Below, one piece after another: positions 22,003 through 22,882 of a DNA stretch of 22,882 bases. The notes beneath the pieces are model-generated. The model saw only the letters and a program-made list of their open reading frames with translations. It was not told where the DNA came from and did not search any database. Position 1 is the stretch's first letter, and each line of letters opens with the position of its first letter. The translations under genes and the position numbers were made by a program. Source of the DNA: a virus; IMG/VR virus record IMGVR_UViG_3300027714_002687, positions 1-22,882 of that record. One strand, written 5' to 3'.

Positions 22003-22350
22003 ATGAATACAAACGTAATAGTAAAGCTAGAATTAGATGGTATGCATAACTGGCCTGGTGCCAAAGACTTGTTTCCTGAGGTAGCATTCCTTTCGGATAT
22101 GCACAGACATAAATGGTTCATCACAGCAAAGAAAGCAGTTAATCATGATGACAGAGATGTTGAATTTATTATGTTCAAACGAGACATAATCGATTATCTA
22201 AATGAAGAGTATTATGACTCAATAACAAGAACCCATGAGTTCGGCTCAAGGTCCTGTGAGATGTTAGCCAAGGAGATCATGGAAGCATTTGATTGTGTTT
22301 ATGTCTCAGTCTTTGAAGATAATGAAAATGGAGCTGAAGTCTATGTATAG
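22003..22350 (+). CDS. second PTPS/QueD-like (T-fold) protein
   Basis: A 115-residue protein. His15 in 'ELDGMHNWPGA', then His34 and His36 in 'SDMHRHKWF', are spaced much like the three zinc histidines of QueD (16, 31 and 33 in E. coli), and the C-terminal 'SVFEDNENGA' recalls the catalytic-Glu strand. 'HDDRDVEFIMFKRDIIDYL' and 'SRSCEMLAKEIMEAF' would be the two central helices. It lacks a Cys just before the HxH. I infer a pterin/purine-binding T-fold protein; it may be an accessory to, or a substitute for, the cluster's HGY-type QueD. It overlaps the kinase gene by 8 bases. Fold assignment is by pattern and needs a structural check. Confidence 0.45.
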   Translation: MNTNVIVKLELDGMHNWPGAKDLFPEVAFLSDMHRHKWFITAKKAVNHDDRDVEFIMFKRDIIDYLNEEYYDSITRTHEFGSRSCEMLAKEIMEAFDCVYVSVFEDNENGAEVYV

Positions 22351-22810
22351 GGATAATATAATATTTGTAGCTGGTACCATATGTAGTGGTAAAAGTTATT
22401 TCGCATCAAACTTAGCAGACGATTTAGATTTTGACTTCATTGAAGTATCTAGATTGGTTGGTAGTATACTGAGTAGTAGTGAAAGGAATGACTTACAAGG
22501 TCATCCAGAATTATTAGATCAAATCATTCATGCTATAGGAGACATCAGAACAAGCACAAGGAAGAAGGGACTAGTTATTAGCGGACCTAGACAATGGGAA
22601 ATACTAAGAGCTTATCCAGACTCAGAATGTATTTGGATGGATACTCCAATGGATGTTTGTTTTGAAAGATTTCAAAATAGGAAGGATGAGAAGGATGGTG
22701 ATTTAACACAAGAAGCTTTCGATAATTATTTACGAAAGGATGATGAGTTAGGATTACAAGAAGTAAAACAATATATAACATTACAAAATTTTAAAAAAGA
22801 TAAAGTATGA
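22343..22810 (+). CDS. P-loop nucleotide/nucleoside kinase-like protein
   Basis: A 155-residue protein. The ATG at 22343 overlaps the stop of the PTPS-like gene by 8 bases and gives 'MYRDNIIFVAG' directly before the P-loop; earlier in-frame ATGs (22289, 22322, 22328) lie inside the preceding gene. Walker A is 'GTICSGKS' (residues 11-18). 'LVISGPRQWEIL' and 'IWMDTPMDVCFERFQNR' are the central strand and LID-type arginine region of nucleoside monophosphate or dephospho-CoA kinases; 'DGDLTQEAFDNYLRKDDELG' follows. It likely phosphorylates a nucleotide, maybe a dNMP or the modified nucleotide made by this cluster. Substrate cannot be read from the sequence. Its stop overlaps the start of the last gene (ATGA). 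Confidence 0.7.
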   Translation: MYRDNIIFVAGTICSGKSYFASNLADDLDFDFIEVSRLVGSILSSSERNDLQGHPELLDQIIHAIGDIRTSTRKKGLVISGPRQWEILRAYPDSECIWMDTPMDVCFERFQNRKDEKDGDLTQEAFDNYLRKDDELGLQEVKQYITLQNFKKDKV

Positions 22811-22882
22811 TAAAGAAAACAAGATTCGGGTACATTGCCCCAACAGAGTATCTACACTTGATACCAGAGAGTGCAACATTCC
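22807..22882 (+). CDS. 3'-partial gene at the window edge
   Basis: The ATG at 22807 overlaps the kinase stop (ATGA) and the frame is open to the end of the window: 25 residues, 'MIKKTRFGYIAPTEYLHLIP' and then 'ESATF'. The text is too short to identify. Its tight coupling to the kinase and PTPS-like genes places it in the deazaguanine/nucleotide unit, so a transglycosylase (DpdA-type) or another nucleotide enzyme is possible, but this is a guess. Confidence 0.45.
   Translation, partial: MIKKTRFGYIAPTEYLHLIPESATF

Overview
The window reads as a piece of a large, AT-rich, lytic T4-like (myovirus-type) bacteriophage genome. Every convincing gene is on the + strand, genes are packed with 1-15 base gaps or ATG/stop overlaps, and there is a T4-style replication set: a gp32-like ssDNA-binding protein, a UvsX/RecA recombinase, a DnaB/gp41-like helicase, an RNase H/FEN-type 5' nuclease and an ATP-dependent DNA ligase. 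The host is most likely a member of the Bacteroidota. Two things point that way: a Hc1-type 'histone H1' small protein of the kind common in that phylum, and upstream sequences that fit the Bacteroidota promoter (a -33 TTG box, 20 bases, then a TAnnTTTA/G -7 box) with mostly AT-rich leaders and few Shine-Dalgarno sequences. The host assignment is inference.

Layout. 1-4118: end of a virion (baseplate) module: a gene running in from the left edge, a LysM-bearing gp53-like wedge protein, a 674-residue hub-like protein and an unknown protein. 4252-8006: a very short family A DNA polymerase made only of palm/fingers, a 628-residue unknown protein with a possible restriction-endonuclease-like core, an unknown protein and a small membrane protein. 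8074-10200: an operon of Hc1-like protein, ssDNA-binding protein and RecA/UvsX. 10210-10732: an unusual 208-base RNA with tRNA-like ends, a small gene and a tRNA-Glu(UUC). 10757-13720: secreted protein, unknown genes, DNA ligase and a string of very small genes, including two operons led by an almost identical 64-base promoter/leader module. 13766-16169: 5' nuclease and replicative helicase. 16214-22882: nucleotide metabolism: an adenosylcobalamin-dependent (class II) ribonucleotide reductase, then FolE, QueE, QueD, a nuclease-like protein, a hypoxanthine-type phosphoribosyltransferase, a dUTPase/dCTP deaminase-like protein, a second PTPS/QueD-like protein, a P-loop kinase and a gene running off the right edge.

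How it works together. The replication genes form a replisome and recombination system of T4 type, but with a family A polymerase fragment in place of T4's family B enzyme. The last third makes deoxynucleotides without a class I reductase and, through FolE-QueD-QueE, makes 7-carboxy-7-deazaguanine, the precursor of deazaguanine DNA modifications used by phages against restriction. QueC is not in the window, so either the carboxy form is the end product or the host supplies the next step. The most unusual items are the minimal polymerase with a non-standard motif A, the tRNA-ended 208-base RNA, the promoter modules repeated through the window, and the phosphoribosyltransferase and nuclease-like genes lying inside the deazaguanine cluster.
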